Assembly: GCF_028561335.1 (NCBI RefSeq)
Contig: NZ_JAQQTG010000007.1
Location: forward strand, 62,001-126,000
DNA from: Aequorivita todarodis
GTDB taxonomy: Bacteria; Bacteroidota; Bacteroidia; Flavobacteriales; Flavobacteriaceae
Length of the DNA stretch: 64,000 nt
Direction: 5' to 3'
Part shown: positions 25,286 through 35,531 of the stretch, in pieces
How the letters are laid out: each line of letters opens with the position of its first letter
How positions within the stretch are numbered: the first letter of the stretch is position 1
Position numbers and translations under genes: made by a program
The notes under the pieces: model-generated
The model's database searches: none
What the model saw: the letters and a program-made list of their open reading frames with translations, nothing else
What the model was told of the DNA's origin: nothing

Positions 25286-26122
25286 TTAATTTTTTGGGAT
25301 GCAAAAGATATTTGGGGGAAGTTGATTTTCAGATTGGAATGGATTTAACTCCATATCCAAAATCTGATAATTGTGCTGATTGAAAAAATTGATAATCTTT
25401 TCATCGCCATTGGTCTCTACGATAAAAATCGGGTTAAACTTTTCAATCAAATGGGTTGCGCCCATCAAAATATCCAATTCTATTCCGTCAACATCAATTT
25501 TAACAAGATCGCAACGGTCCATAACATTTCTTCTGGAGAAGGAATCGAGAGAAACCATTTCGATAGGTGTACTTTTATTGTTGAGCCTATCTGCGTGCAA
25601 GGTATTTGATGTGGTGGAGCTTAAAAAGAGTTCTATGTTGCCATCTTTTTTCCCAACGGCGAGGTTATTCAATTCAACGTTTGATTCCAAACTATTGGAT
25701 TGAATGGAGTTTCTAAAACTGTTATATACGTTCAAATTTGGTTCAAAAGCTATGACCTTTCCATTTAGGGAAATTGAGTTGGCCCATACCAAGCTTAAAT
25801 ATCCAAAATTTGCCCCAACATCCAAAACTACGGCATCATTTTCCTTTGTCCTCAAGTTGATAAGTTGGATGGAGTTTCTCAAAATTGTATTTTCAATTCC
25901 ACTTTTTGTCGCTTTTGAAGCTATCTTCATAGATGCAAAAAAATAGAAATGGACCATATAACCCAAATAATTTCTTTTTACCAAAACCTTGGTTTCCCTA
26001 TAACTTCCTTGAGAGCGGAGAAGGATGTCCCTTAAGGGCTTTAAAAACCGGGACTGACCAATTCCATTTCGAACTTTAGACGGCAATATTCTGTATAATC
26101 CCAAAATGATTTTATTGAGCAT
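25286..26122 (-). CDS. FkbM family methyltransferase
   Basis: A 278-residue SAM-dependent methyltransferase. VVLDVGANFGYLSLVWA is the SAM-binding motif I, followed by VIAFEPNLNVYNSFRN and the FkbM-typical VSLDSF.. VKIDVDGIELDILMGA. In glycan clusters such enzymes usually O-methylate a sugar hydroxyl, a reasonable inference here. Overlaps the upstream gene by 11 bp. Confidence 0.9.
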   Translation of the reverse strand: MLNKIILGLYRILPSKVRNGIGQSRFLKPLRDILLRSQGSYRETKVLVKRNYLGYMVHFYFFASMKIASKATKSGIENTILRNSIQLINLRTKENDAVVLDVGANFGYLSLVWANSISLNGKVIAFEPNLNVYNSFRNSIQSNSLESNVELNNLAVGKKDGNIELFLSSTTSNTLHADRLNNKSTPIEMVSLDSFSRRNVMDRCDLVKIDVDGIELDILMGATHLIEKFNPIFIVETNGDEKIINFFNQHNYQILDMELNPFQSENQLPPNIFCIPKN

Positions 26123-27167
26123 TGAGCATAGTTTTAAAGAATCCCGATAGTGTTAAGCGTTCTTCAAATAGTTTTCTATTTGCCAGTTGTAAATCTATAA
26201 AATCCTCCTTAGATAGGGCCTCGTGAAACTCCTTTACTTTTTGCGCTACTTGATTCCGATCTTTATACTCCACCCAAACCACATGATTTTTCCAATCGAT
26301 TTCGTTGTCAAAGGGCAATGCGCAATCCGTATTTATAAAAACAGGAATTCGTCCCATAGCCAAGGTTTCATAAAAACGGACGGAGAAATTACCTGCCCCG
26401 CGAACACAGACCACATAATCGGAATCCTTTAGGTTGTTGTAAAATTCCAAGGTGGTTTTATGGGAATCCTTATCGCTTGTAACACCCGCTCGATATTTTT
26501 TTCGGAATATGAAATTTGTTTTAACATCCTTTGATTTCTGGAGTGTTTTTAAGACAGTTGCCCTCAAAAAGGAAGTGGAAAGCAGTTGCTGGGGTTCCTC
26601 TTTGGAAAACCCCAGAAAGCATTTTGTATTTCGGAGCAATGTTTTGAATACTTCCTTAATGGCATTCAGGCGGGAAAGGTTGGCCTGGCCACAGAAACCA
26701 ATAATAGCTTTGGGTTGATAGGGCCTTTGGAGTACCATATCTATGTCAAAATATTTCTTTAGTGGATCTGCAATAATAGCCGGAAACGCATATTCATTCT
26801 CAGTAAATTTTGATTTATATCCACTGGGGCGAAGGACAAGTAGATTGCCATAATACGGAATCCGCACCCCAAAGTCGCCCGCGTTAAAGGCAATTACCTT
26901 TTTGTTTAGGGCTCCACATTCATTTACAAAAGCAATTGCAAGGCTTTCTTGCTTTGTTCTTACGTAATAGTTCCAAGCCATGGTTAGAATAACTACATCT
27001 GCCTCTTCCAGATATTCCGTAAACTCGAAATCCTTTTCTGAAACCCCATAGGTAGCCACGCGCTCTGCATCGGTGTATCCCTCAGCTTTAAGGAAGGGCT
27101 TCAATAATGGAAAGAGCAGGCCGCGATGGGCTTTGTTGTAATGGGATTTTGGGTAGTAGAGTTTCAA
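26112..27167 (-). CDS. Exostosin-like (GT47-type) glycosyltransferase
   Basis: A 351-residue protein resembling bacterial exostosin-family transferases. The C-terminal half contains YVVCVRGAGNFSVRFYETLAMGRIPVFI, which fits the GAGNxSxRxYExLxxGxIPV signature of the family. The N-terminal half has no motif I recognise. Overlaps the FkbM gene, part of the same transcription unit. Confidence 0.82.
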   Translation of the reverse strand: MKLYYPKSHYNKAHRGLLFPLLKPFLKAEGYTDAERVATYGVSEKDFEFTEYLEEADVVILTMAWNYYVRTKQESLAIAFVNECGALNKKVIAFNAGDFGVRIPYYGNLLVLRPSGYKSKFTENEYAFPAIIADPLKKYFDIDMVLQRPYQPKAIIGFCGQANLSRLNAIKEVFKTLLRNTKCFLGFSKEEPQQLLSTSFLRATVLKTLQKSKDVKTNFIFRKKYRAGVTSDKDSHKTTLEFYNNLKDSDYVVCVRGAGNFSVRFYETLAMGRIPVFINTDCALPFDNEIDWKNHVVWVEYKDRNQVAQKVKEFHEALSKEDFIDLQLANRKLFEERLTLSGFFKTMLNAQ

Positions 27168-27271
27168 ACTTGGTTAATTGGTTAATTGGGGTCCCGATAG
27201 CTATCGGAACGGGATTCGTTAATTTGGGATTTGGGAAAACATCCCCCTAAATCCCCCTTCGAAGGGGGACT
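27168..27271. repeat. Octamer TTGGTTAA, CCGATAGCTATCGG palindrome and CCCC..GGGG palindrome
   Basis: Short spacer made entirely of repeats: TTGGTTAA x2 near 27172-27187, CCCGATAGCTATCGG near 27194, TTAATTTGGGATTTGGG, and a CCCCCT..CGAAGGGGG palindrome near 27243-27267. Confidence 0.7.
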
Positions 27272-28447
27272 TCACATTTCGTAAAAATTTATGAATTCAG
27301 ATTGCTGCTTTTCGATATTAAATTCCTCCATTACCCTTTTCTGGGCATTTTGGGAGATTGTTTTTTTATCAGTTTCACTTAAAGCCAAGACCCTTTCTAC
27401 TTGTTGTGCCAAGGATTCCGGTGAAAGATTTTCAAACAGCCATCCGGTTTTACCATCCACAATGTTTTCCGGCAAGCCTCCCACATTTGAGGCTATGGTA
27501 AGTTTTCCCATGGCCTGTGCTTCCAACACGGCATTGCAGAAACCTTCGTTAAGGCTTGGTTGCACATATAGATCAGCAGTAGTTAAATGTTCCAAGACTT
27601 CCTTATGGGATAGTTTTCCGCAGAAAACGACTTCTTCTTTTAGACCCAACTCATAAGCCATAAATTTATAGCGTTCCGTGTAATTTTGATCCCCATCGCC
27701 AATAATATAATAGGTGAAGTTTATGTCTTTCTCCTTTAGTATGCCCATTGCCGCAATGGCCACGTCCAATCCTTTTATCCAAGTGAGCCGGGCAATTGTA
27801 ACTATTTTAATGCTTTCTGAGGCTGATGTGATTGTTTTGGGCATAGGCAAAGCATCCAATTGCACCGCTGGGGTGATAATAGCAAAGGGAGTTTCTACTG
27901 AAAGACCCAAGGATATTGCTTTGTGCAAAAGATATTGGGAGATACTGTGCACCTTATCAACCTGTTTCCAAAGGTTTTTATAACATTCTGGGTGTTTTAT
28001 GGGATACACATTTATATCGAAGCCCCGAAAGCTCACCGCCATTTTTGCGCCAATGGCCTTTGCCACCGTCTCGCTGCCCAAGGCCATGGTGGCGAAACCA
28101 AAGTGCAGCCAGTCCAAGTTGGCTTTTAATAAATGCGCGTTGAGATATGTTTTTTTAAAAAGTTGAAGAATACCAGTGCCCTCTTTGCGTTCCAGGTTTA
28201 TATAGCGGATAACGGCAGATAGATGTGGTAACAGTAAAAAGAATTCTTTTAAAAAAAACCAAGGTTGCAAGAGCGGATTGCTGCTTACCCTTGGGCTTAG
28301 TATTACGGGGCAAAGGTTAAAGTCGTCCTTTTTGCTTTGACTATACAAACGGATGTCCACGCCACTGCGCTGTAACCCTCTAATTTTAGAATTAAAAAAG
28401 GTTTCGGAATAACCGGGGGTTTGGGAGAGGACGAGGCCTATTTTCAT
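27272..28447 (-). CDS. Glycosyltransferase family 4
   Basis: A 391-residue GT-B enzyme. N-terminal GLVLSQTPGYSETFFNSKI is typical of the colanic-acid-type GT4 group; the donor site has VTIARLTWIKGLDVAIAAM and SLNEGFCNAVLEAQAMG, then SNVGGLPENIVDGKTGWLF. Its ATG overlaps the upstream glycosyltransferase stop by 4 bp. Confidence 0.92.
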   Translation of the reverse strand: MKIGLVLSQTPGYSETFFNSKIRGLQRSGVDIRLYSQSKKDDFNLCPVILSPRVSSNPLLQPWFFLKEFFLLLPHLSAVIRYINLERKEGTGILQLFKKTYLNAHLLKANLDWLHFGFATMALGSETVAKAIGAKMAVSFRGFDINVYPIKHPECYKNLWKQVDKVHSISQYLLHKAISLGLSVETPFAIITPAVQLDALPMPKTITSASESIKIVTIARLTWIKGLDVAIAAMGILKEKDINFTYYIIGDGDQNYTERYKFMAYELGLKEEVVFCGKLSHKEVLEHLTTADLYVQPSLNEGFCNAVLEAQAMGKLTIASNVGGLPENIVDGKTGWLFENLSPESLAQQVERVLALSETDKKTISQNAQKRVMEEFNIEKQQSEFINFYEM

Positions 28448-29562
28448 TTTCTTACTATTGATTTATATAGATTCCCATGTCTTTCAATCTCTTTTTCAAT
28501 AGGGTATTCTGAATTTACATGCTGGTAAAAAGAATTCCCCAACATTTTTAATTCTTCCTGTGATTTACCCATATAATATTCAAGTTTTAAGCTCAATTCA
28601 TCAATATTGGACGCGTCAAATAATGAGTTAGGAAATTTTTCCAGTTGGTCTCTAATACCAGGTATATTAGACCCTAAAACAATCTTTCCATTTGCCATTG
28701 CCTCCAAAAGGGCCACAGGAGATCCCTCACCCTTTTCTTTAGTTGGCAACACAAAGATTTCAGCACGATTTAAAAAGGAGCGAACATCCTGTTGTTTTCC
28801 AGTAAAATTGACTCTTTGGCTTAATCTTAGTTCTTTTACAAGTTTCTTAAGCTCATTTCCATAACTATTAGTATCATCACCTACTAATAAAAGATTCCAA
28901 AACGGAAATTTATCATGCAATTTATAAAAAGCCTGAACCAGAGTTTCTATTCCCTTAATTGGAACGATATTGGCAACACAAATCAAAAATCGCCTGTCAT
29001 GTTCAAGCTCAGATTTATTATAAAAATTTCCGTGCAATGCTAATGATTGAAAATACATAACATCTACACCTCTGGGAATCAATATGGCTTTATTAGATTC
29101 CTTATAGAATTTACTCAACATATCGCTGTTTTGAACAGCAATCTTTTTCGCCAAAAAAGATCTGAGTTTCCAGGCGTTTTTGGATTTTCCACCCCAATTC
29201 ATGTTTTTCTTAGTAAACACCCACGGAATCCCCGCCATTCGTGCAGCTATAGCTTCTGTATAATCTGGACCGTAATGATAACTGTGAATAACATTGGGAG
29301 CTATTTCCTTAAATTTTCTTGATATCCGCCAACATTCTTTAATCATTCTCATTAATGGCCTGGCAGGGGATGTAAAATTATAAATATGTATGTGTAAACC
29401 AGAATTTTCAACTACTTTATAGAAAGTGCCCTTATTGTGTAAACACATAATATGGGCTTCAAAAGCTTCAGGATTCAATCCATTGGCAATATTTAGAAGT
29501 GCTTTTCCACTACCAGCCGTATCAAAATTGGGAATTGTAAATAAAATTTTTATCTTTTTCAT
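28444..29562 (-). CDS. Glycosyltransferase family 4
   Basis: A 372-residue GT-B enzyme. FTIPNFDTAGSGKALLNIAN opens the acceptor domain; PTKEKGEGSPVALLEAMANG and SNIPGIRDQLEKFPN mark the donor domain. It overlaps both neighbours by 4 bp (ATGA), so it forms a tightly coupled block with the adjoining glycosyltransferase and the asparagine synthetase. Confidence 0.9.
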   Translation of the reverse strand: MKKIKILFTIPNFDTAGSGKALLNIANGLNPEAFEAHIMCLHNKGTFYKVVENSGLHIHIYNFTSPARPLMRMIKECWRISRKFKEIAPNVIHSYHYGPDYTEAIAARMAGIPWVFTKKNMNWGGKSKNAWKLRSFLAKKIAVQNSDMLSKFYKESNKAILIPRGVDVMYFQSLALHGNFYNKSELEHDRRFLICVANIVPIKGIETLVQAFYKLHDKFPFWNLLLVGDDTNSYGNELKKLVKELRLSQRVNFTGKQQDVRSFLNRAEIFVLPTKEKGEGSPVALLEAMANGKIVLGSNIPGIRDQLEKFPNSLFDASNIDELSLKLEYYMGKSQEELKMLGNSFYQHVNSEYPIEKEIERHGNLYKSIVRK

Positions 29563-31394
29563 CTAAATCGCGTTAGTGCATAAAGAGTAAATATGGGCCA
29601 TTTCAAATCTTCTTTCTTTTCGGAATGACTTTGCAACATTTTCTCAATAGCTCTTTTTTCAAAACCAAAATCGGAAATAGCGGAACTTAATAATTGGTCA
29701 CTTATTATTTCTTTAAGGTCTTGGCGTAGCCAGCTCGTCAAAGGAATTGAAAACCCCTTTTTTACCGATTCTTCTTTAACAGTTGGAATCCGTTTGGATA
29801 GTAAATATTTTAAAAGTTGTTTTTGCCGTCCACCGCCATAACTCAAAAGAGGATCTATCTTTAAAGCAGTCTCAATCATGTTTTTATCTAAAAATGGCAC
29901 TCTAACTTCAAGACTGTTCTCCATACTAGCTAGATCAACCTTCCGCAATGTTTTTTGCATCATTCCATAAAATTCCGCATATCGCACATTATAAAGCAAT
30001 TGGCGAATATCCTTTGTGTTTGAGTAATTATATATGGAGAAATTTTCTGGCAAGGTGGTTTCAGATAAACTAGGTGCAATTTCATCCAACAAATTCTTTC
30101 TAAATCTTGAATGAAGACCTTGTTGCGCACTTCCCTGACTGGGTGATAACAATACACTATTCACTCGTTTGTTGCTTGATGTGTATTTATCAATACCATA
30201 AATAGCCTTTTTTAAAATACTCGGATAGTGTTGAAAAGAAATATTTTTGCCAATGCTCCAAAATCTTTCATATCCAAAAAACAGTTCATCTCCCCCATCT
30301 CCACTTAGAGCAACCCCAACTTTTTTCTTGGCAAGTTTTGACACCAAATAGGTCGGTAAAATACTGAAATCGGCAAAAGGCTCATGTAAAGCATTCATGG
30401 CTTCATCCCAAAAACCCAGTACCTCCTTCGCCGATAATTTCCATATTTCCTGCTGTACATCCAATGCCTCTGCAAACTGTCTTGCACGCTCTGATTCGTC
30501 ATGATTCTTACTATCGGAACCAATGGTAAAAACCTGAGGATTGGCTTTATATTCCTTCATAAAGGAGGTTGTCAAACTGGAATCAACCCCTCCAGATAAA
30601 AAAGCTCCAAGAGGAATGTCAGAAAGCATTTGACGTTGCACCGAATTGCCAAGTGCTTTTTCCACAAATCTTATCGCTTCCATTTTGTTTGAAACAGAAT
30701 AATCAACGTCAGTTGGAAGTTCCCAGTATTTACTTTTTCTAATACTGCCGTTCTTTTTTAAAATAACTATTTCTCCCGGTGCCACCTGATAAGTATCCAT
30801 ATATAGACCAAATGGGGCAGGCATGTAATGCTGCTCTATATACAGTTTCAGTACCTGGGGATCTATTGATTTTGTTTTGTATTCTGGATGTGAAAGGATT
30901 TGGTCATATTGGCTAGCGGCAACCATTGTTTTGCCATTCCAACCGTAGAAAAGGGGTTTAATTCCAGCAAAATCTCTAATTAAATAGATACTTTCTTCCA
31001 ACTTATCGTAAACGACCAGCGAAAACATACCATTTAGCTCATTAACAGTTTTTTCAACACCCCATTCTGCCATACAGGCAGTAACGGTTTCCGAATCACT
31101 TAATCCCCTATAATTTGAAAATTCCAGTCTTTTCCTTAATTCAAGGTGATTGTATATTTCGCCGTTAAACACCAAGATATACCTGTCATTATGACTTTTC
31201 ATGGGTTGTGCTCCCGCTTCGGAGAGTTCTAATATGGCAAGCCTATTAAACCCTACTTGTAAGTTGACATCATTGGAAAAGTAGCCCTGAGAATCAGGTC
31301 CTCTCATTGTAGATTTATTAAGCAACCTGATAAAGTCGTACTTAGCCAATCCTTTTTTATTATCGAGTGAATATTCTACTAAGAATCCACACAT
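29559..31394 (-). CDS. asnB: Asparagine synthetase (glutamine-hydrolysing), AsnB type
   Basis: A 611-residue two-domain enzyme. Residues 1-200 are a class II glutamine amidotransferase with the N-terminal nucleophile Cys2 (MCGFLVEYS); residues about 220-610 are the synthetase domain with the PP-loop GAFLSGGVDSSL. The complete catalytic set suggests real glutamine-dependent amidation. Location inside a glycan cluster suggests amidation of a uronic acid or an attached amino acid rather than bulk asparagine supply, an inference from context. Overlaps the following glycosyltransferase by 4 bp. Confidence 0.93.
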   Translation of the reverse strand: MCGFLVEYSLDNKKGLAKYDFIRLLNKSTMRGPDSQGYFSNDVNLQVGFNRLAILELSEAGAQPMKSHNDRYILVFNGEIYNHLELRKRLEFSNYRGLSDSETVTACMAEWGVEKTVNELNGMFSLVVYDKLEESIYLIRDFAGIKPLFYGWNGKTMVAASQYDQILSHPEYKTKSIDPQVLKLYIEQHYMPAPFGLYMDTYQVAPGEIVILKKNGSIRKSKYWELPTDVDYSVSNKMEAIRFVEKALGNSVQRQMLSDIPLGAFLSGGVDSSLTTSFMKEYKANPQVFTIGSDSKNHDESERARQFAEALDVQQEIWKLSAKEVLGFWDEAMNALHEPFADFSILPTYLVSKLAKKKVGVALSGDGGDELFFGYERFWSIGKNISFQHYPSILKKAIYGIDKYTSSNKRVNSVLLSPSQGSAQQGLHSRFRKNLLDEIAPSLSETTLPENFSIYNYSNTKDIRQLLYNVRYAEFYGMMQKTLRKVDLASMENSLEVRVPFLDKNMIETALKIDPLLSYGGGRQKQLLKYLLSKRIPTVKEESVKKGFSIPLTSWLRQDLKEIISDQLLSSAISDFGFEKRAIEKMLQSHSEKKEDLKWPIFTLYALTRFR

Positions 31395-31474
31395 TATTTT
31401 ATTTCAGGTTTGAGAGTTATGTTATTTATATTCAATTGAAGAAGAGCTTATTCATAGAATGCCTCCTCTTGGAT

Positions 31475-32860
31475 CTATTTCTTATGTTTACTATACCAAA
31501 CTGCCAAAGTAAGCAACATACTCAAAGGATGCGAATATTTAACGGCATCCCCGGTTTTAAAGCTATTGTAAAACTTAGCCAGCAAGGATTTTGAAATAAA
31601 AGGATGCAGATTTTTAGCAAATAGTTGTTCCTGCAGCTTTTCGTCGTTTTCCATTCCCAAAAACTGAAGTTCCCAATTGCGCTGAATGTAAGGTTTCCCC
31701 ATTTTATTCATCACTTCCCTTTTTAGCTTGTTTCCTATTCTGTATGGTAGGTTGTATGGTGTTTTGTTGTTTTCAAAAGTATATAGATTGAATGGTTTAT
31801 GGTCCTGCCAAGTTATTTTGGCCAAGGCCGGGTTCTGCAGTTTTATATAAGCTATTTGTAGCTTCCTGTCTGCAAGATACTCCTCTGGAATAGTACAGAT
31901 AAATTCACACATCCTATCGTCATAATAGGGTACCGTTATTGGGTATGCGGCCTCAAAGACGGAAAGATTGACTGAGGTCCAGCGCGGCGCCCAATACAAA
32001 CTCTTAAAGGCCCGCAGTTTTGCACTTGGGTTTTCAATGTCAATTTTTTTGAGCAATCCAGCAATTCTTTCGCGCAAATAGCTTTCAAAGTCGTCTTCCA
32101 ACTCCCACTCCTGCCACAGGGCGGTGGCGAGTTCCATCCCGCCTTTTTTGACAATTTTCTTGATAATAATATCCAACAGATCTTCTTCCCTTGTCCCTTC
32201 GGGAGCTCCCCGGTCGAACAAGACATCGCCCCAATGCCCCAGGGAAAACAAGCCTTCCATTTTTTTGAATTCTTCCAAAACCGCCATTTGCCGGGGATGC
32301 GTAAAATCGGAATAACATTGGTTTATGGAAGCCAGTTCTTCCAGTTTTGGCCAAAGATATCCTGATTCTATTGTAAACTCCTTAAAGTCAAAGCCACACG
32401 CCTTCGCAATTCTCTTACCGATCCCACTTTCTGAAAAACCACCTTTAAAGGAATAGCTATACGCTGTAACGGGTTTCTTGAGCTTTGCCAGCGCAACTGC
32501 TTGGGTGCGGCTGTCCAATCCCCCAGAAAGAGGGAGGATTACTTTGTGGGTCTTAGTCTGTTCTGAGATAATCTGTTCAAAGAGTGTAGTGAATTCTTCC
32601 AATGCCGTTTCAAAACTGATTTTCCGCAGTTTGTAATGCCATTGGAACCAGGGTTTGCTTTCAATTAAGAAACCGTTATCATCCAATATATTATCGGAAG
32701 CGGCAGGCAATACTTTTTTGTTTTTCCAATAGGTATCAGAATCCAAAAAGAACCCGGTGGCGGCAAAGATGCATATCGCTTTTTTGTCCAGTTCGCGCGG
32801 CGCATTTACCTTAACGAATTGTTGGTGGGTTGGGATTATTGGGGTTTTGATTGTGGGCAT
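31475..32860 (-). CDS. Asparagine-synthetase-related protein lacking the glutaminase nucleophile
   Basis: A 461-residue protein with a PP-loop, ILPLSGGLDSRTQAVALAK, near residue 105, and a C-terminal synthetase-like domain (TVPYYDDRMCEFICTIPEEY). The N-terminal ~100 residues are shorter than a full GATase domain and have no Cys2, so glutamine hydrolysis is not expected. It may adenylate a substrate and use ammonia or another amine. Its partner could be the complete AsnB encoded next, 80 bp downstream. Confidence 0.82.
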   Translation of the reverse strand: MPTIKTPIIPTHQQFVKVNAPRELDKKAICIFAATGFFLDSDTYWKNKKVLPAASDNILDDNGFLIESKPWFQWHYKLRKISFETALEEFTTLFEQIISEQTKTHKVILPLSGGLDSRTQAVALAKLKKPVTAYSYSFKGGFSESGIGKRIAKACGFDFKEFTIESGYLWPKLEELASINQCYSDFTHPRQMAVLEEFKKMEGLFSLGHWGDVLFDRGAPEGTREEDLLDIIIKKIVKKGGMELATALWQEWELEDDFESYLRERIAGLLKKIDIENPSAKLRAFKSLYWAPRWTSVNLSVFEAAYPITVPYYDDRMCEFICTIPEEYLADRKLQIAYIKLQNPALAKITWQDHKPFNLYTFENNKTPYNLPYRIGNKLKREVMNKMGKPYIQRNWELQFLGMENDEKLQEQLFAKNLHPFISKSLLAKFYNSFKTGDAVKYSHPLSMLLTLAVWYSKHKK

Positions 32861-33228
32861 TTGAGTTTATGTGTAAATCGTAAAAGTAATTAAATATTAC
32901 ATCCCTCCCAACCTCCCTTCAAAGGGAGGGGTTTGCTTTGGAGAAAAAATAAAATTCTGAGTTTAATCAATAGTTTTCGTTTAAAATAATCAATGGGGGC
33001 TATTGGCAATAACTGCTATACCCCCCCCTATTATATCTTACTTTGAGATGTTCAGTACATCGCCATAAAAGAGAGGAGTTAAAATTTTAACTAAAATTAA
33101 AAATTGGGAGTTCTATCAAAAAATCTTCATTTCAATGGCTAGTATATGCTAATAACCACAAATCAAAGATAAAAACGAAAATTTGCTCCCTCCCTTTGAA
33201 GGGAGGGCTGGGAGGGATTTTTTCAAGC
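32861..33228. repeat. Intergenic region with CCCTCC..GGAGGG palindromes
   Basis: No gene. Two CCTCCCTTCAAAGGGAGGG-type palindromes (about 32903-32932 and 33189-33222) flank the space, with a copy of the TACTT..ATGTTCAGTACATCGCC element at 33038-33063 related to that at 23841. Confidence 0.7.
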
Positions 33229-34425
33229 TTATTTCATTTCAACCACCTCATAAAACAACTCTTCCATCCCCCGAACCATCTGCGCCTCATTATGTTGCTG
33301 CTCCACTTTTCTCCGAGCCTCGATTCTTACTTTTTCAATCATATCTAAAGGTAATTCCATAAAATGAATAATTGCCGCTGCAATAGCTTCCGGCTTTCTA
33401 GTAGGCACCATCCACCCATTCACACCCTCCTCAATCAATTCTGGCACACCCCCACAATCCGTACTGATTACCGGTAGCCCGATAGCCATAGCCTCCACCA
33501 CCACATTTGGAATCCCCTCTTCCAGACTTGGCATCAATAGCAGCGAAGCTTCCTGTATTAACCTGAATACTTCTTTTTGAGGGATTCGTTTTTCCAAGTT
33601 CACATAATCCTGCAATCCGAGATCGTCCACTAAAAACTGTAACTCCTCATCTCCCGCCCCGCCTATGATTGTATATTGAAATGAAATGTTTTTTTCTTTT
33701 AATAATTTACAGGCCCGCAAGGCGTAATCATAGCCCTTTTTCCAATGTGTTCGGCCTACCGAAACTATTCTCAATGGCCTTGACAAAAAGTAGGCTTCAG
33801 AAAAGGGCATTTCTTCCAAAGGCAAGCCTGTATAAACTACTTTATCAATCTTCTCTGATGAAGTCCAAATTTTATCGCCATTGGCTGCAATAGCTTTGGA
33901 AACGGAATGGAAGCCTGCCATTTTGGGATACCACTTTTTTAGATATTCAAAATTTTCTCCATCAACAAAAGGGCGGACATTGTTATGAAACCCTCTTTGA
34001 CTCAATATTACTGGAATTTCCTGTTTTAAAAGCACTACTTCAAACCAAGGGATTACAGAGGGCCATTGTAAATGTATTAGGTCTGGGGCAATATTTTTAA
34101 GGGCCAATTCCAGGTTTAGCTTTTGTAATGCTTGGCGCTTTCCCTGTATTAATTTTTTTAGTGTAGGGAGCAATAAATTAAATTTTTTTGACTGAAAAAG
34201 CTTGCCCAATGTAGCAACGGTGAATTTCAACTTGCTTTGGTTGCTACCTAGCGACACATAATTTACTCCGCTTATAGGGTTGGTCAACTTTTCATTGAAA
34301 CCTAGGATATATATCTGATGGTTTAAAGCCAGCCCTTTTACCAAACGATTAATAAAGGGCGTGGTTTTAAAACTGCCGTCGAAAATGATTATTTTTACAT
34401 TATGAAGCTTTGATTCTACCGACAT
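33229..34425 (-). CDS. Glycosyltransferase family 4
   Basis: A 398-residue GT-B enzyme. Donor-site motifs are VSVGRTHWKKGYDYALRAC, MPSLEEGIPNVVVEAMAIG and STDCGGVPELIEEGVNGWM. The N-terminal half carries LQWPSVIPWFEVVLL near the domain junction. It overlaps the next upstream gene by 10 bp. Confidence 0.9.
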   Translation of the reverse strand: MSVESKLHNVKIIIFDGSFKTTPFINRLVKGLALNHQIYILGFNEKLTNPISGVNYVSLGSNQSKLKFTVATLGKLFQSKKFNLLLPTLKKLIQGKRQALQKLNLELALKNIAPDLIHLQWPSVIPWFEVVLLKQEIPVILSQRGFHNNVRPFVDGENFEYLKKWYPKMAGFHSVSKAIAANGDKIWTSSEKIDKVVYTGLPLEEMPFSEAYFLSRPLRIVSVGRTHWKKGYDYALRACKLLKEKNISFQYTIIGGAGDEELQFLVDDLGLQDYVNLEKRIPQKEVFRLIQEASLLLMPSLEEGIPNVVVEAMAIGLPVISTDCGGVPELIEEGVNGWMVPTRKPEAIAAAIIHFMELPLDMIEKVRIEARRKVEQQHNEAQMVRGMEELFYEVVEMK

Positions 34426-35531
34426 AGTTGTTCATAAAAATTATCCCATTTCTGTAATTCTCCTTGTCTAGAAAATAAATTTTGGACTATTTTATATCCT
34501 GACTGCCCCATCTGATAACGTAAATCTTTATTTTCCATTAATCTTATAAAATTTAGGGCATAACCCTCAGGATTACAAGGAGCACTCAAAAAGCCCGAAA
34601 CATTATTTTTAACTACTTCAGGAATGCCTCCTATTTCTGAGGAAATGATTGGAAGGCCATAATAAGATGCTTCAATTAATGATAATGACAAAGCTTCAGA
34701 AAGTGAAGGTTGAAAATATATCTGTGCTGCCTGAAGCTTCTTTTTTACATCGACCCGAGACAACTCTCCTAATAAACTTACTTCATTTTCTATACGCAAT
34801 CTTTTTATATGATAATTAATCATCTCCCGATCAATTCCTGAACCAGCAATTTGATATTGAAAATCAAAACCTTTATTTTTTAAAATTGACATTGTTTCCA
34901 GAGCATATAAAAACCCTTTTTCCCATACTAACCTACCAACTGATAAAATTAATAAACGATGATCTTCCGGTAAGTCATTTATCTGTAAACCATTTGCTTT
35001 ATCGATTTGTATCGACCTATATATAACCATACATTTATCCGGATTTGCCCCTAATTTTATGGCGCTATCCCGTAGTGCATAACTAATAAAATGTAGCTTA
35101 TCAGCTCTTTCAAAAATTTTTCTCGTCAATTTTAAATTTTCTTCAGATTGATATGGAAAAACGTTAATATCAAAACCCCTAAAACTCACTATTAGTTGGA
35201 TTTTTTTATTTTCCAATATAGGTTCAATAGCTTGAAAGGCATTTGAGGTAATAAGATGTATTATTTCAGGCTTATAGTTTATTAAAGGTTGAATTCTATT
35301 TTGCTTTTCGGAAAACCTTCTACTTTGGAAGAGATTATAGAATTGATATTTATAAAATTCCCTCTTATTATTTATTTTATAGTTTTTAGCTATAGGTATT
35401 TTGTTAGATTTAGAACCCAAGAATAAGCTTACGGTTTTTCTATTTGACGAGAAATCTATGTACCAATCAATCAAATGCTTTTGCCTAATTGGATGAAGAT
35501 AAGATGCAATAATAGCAATTTTTTTATCCAT
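34416..35531 (-). CDS. Glycosyltransferase family 4
   Basis: A 371-residue GT-B enzyme. FRGFDINVFPYQSEENLKL, LSVGRLVWEKGFLYALETM and QPSLSEALSLSLIEASYYGL (E-x7-E type) are visible, followed by SEIGGIPEVVKNNVSGFL. Clearly more AT-rich than the core genes, as is the rest of 34.4-40.9 kb, suggesting this end of the cluster has a different origin. Overlaps the upstream gene by 8 bp. Confidence 0.9.
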   Translation of the reverse strand: MDKKIAIIASYLHPIRQKHLIDWYIDFSSNRKTVSLFLGSKSNKIPIAKNYKINNKREFYKYQFYNLFQSRRFSEKQNRIQPLINYKPEIIHLITSNAFQAIEPILENKKIQLIVSFRGFDINVFPYQSEENLKLTRKIFERADKLHFISYALRDSAIKLGANPDKCMVIYRSIQIDKANGLQINDLPEDHRLLILSVGRLVWEKGFLYALETMSILKNKGFDFQYQIAGSGIDREMINYHIKRLRIENEVSLLGELSRVDVKKKLQAAQIYFQPSLSEALSLSLIEASYYGLPIISSEIGGIPEVVKNNVSGFLSAPCNPEGYALNFIRLMENKDLRYQMGQSGYKIVQNLFSRQGELQKWDNFYEQLCR

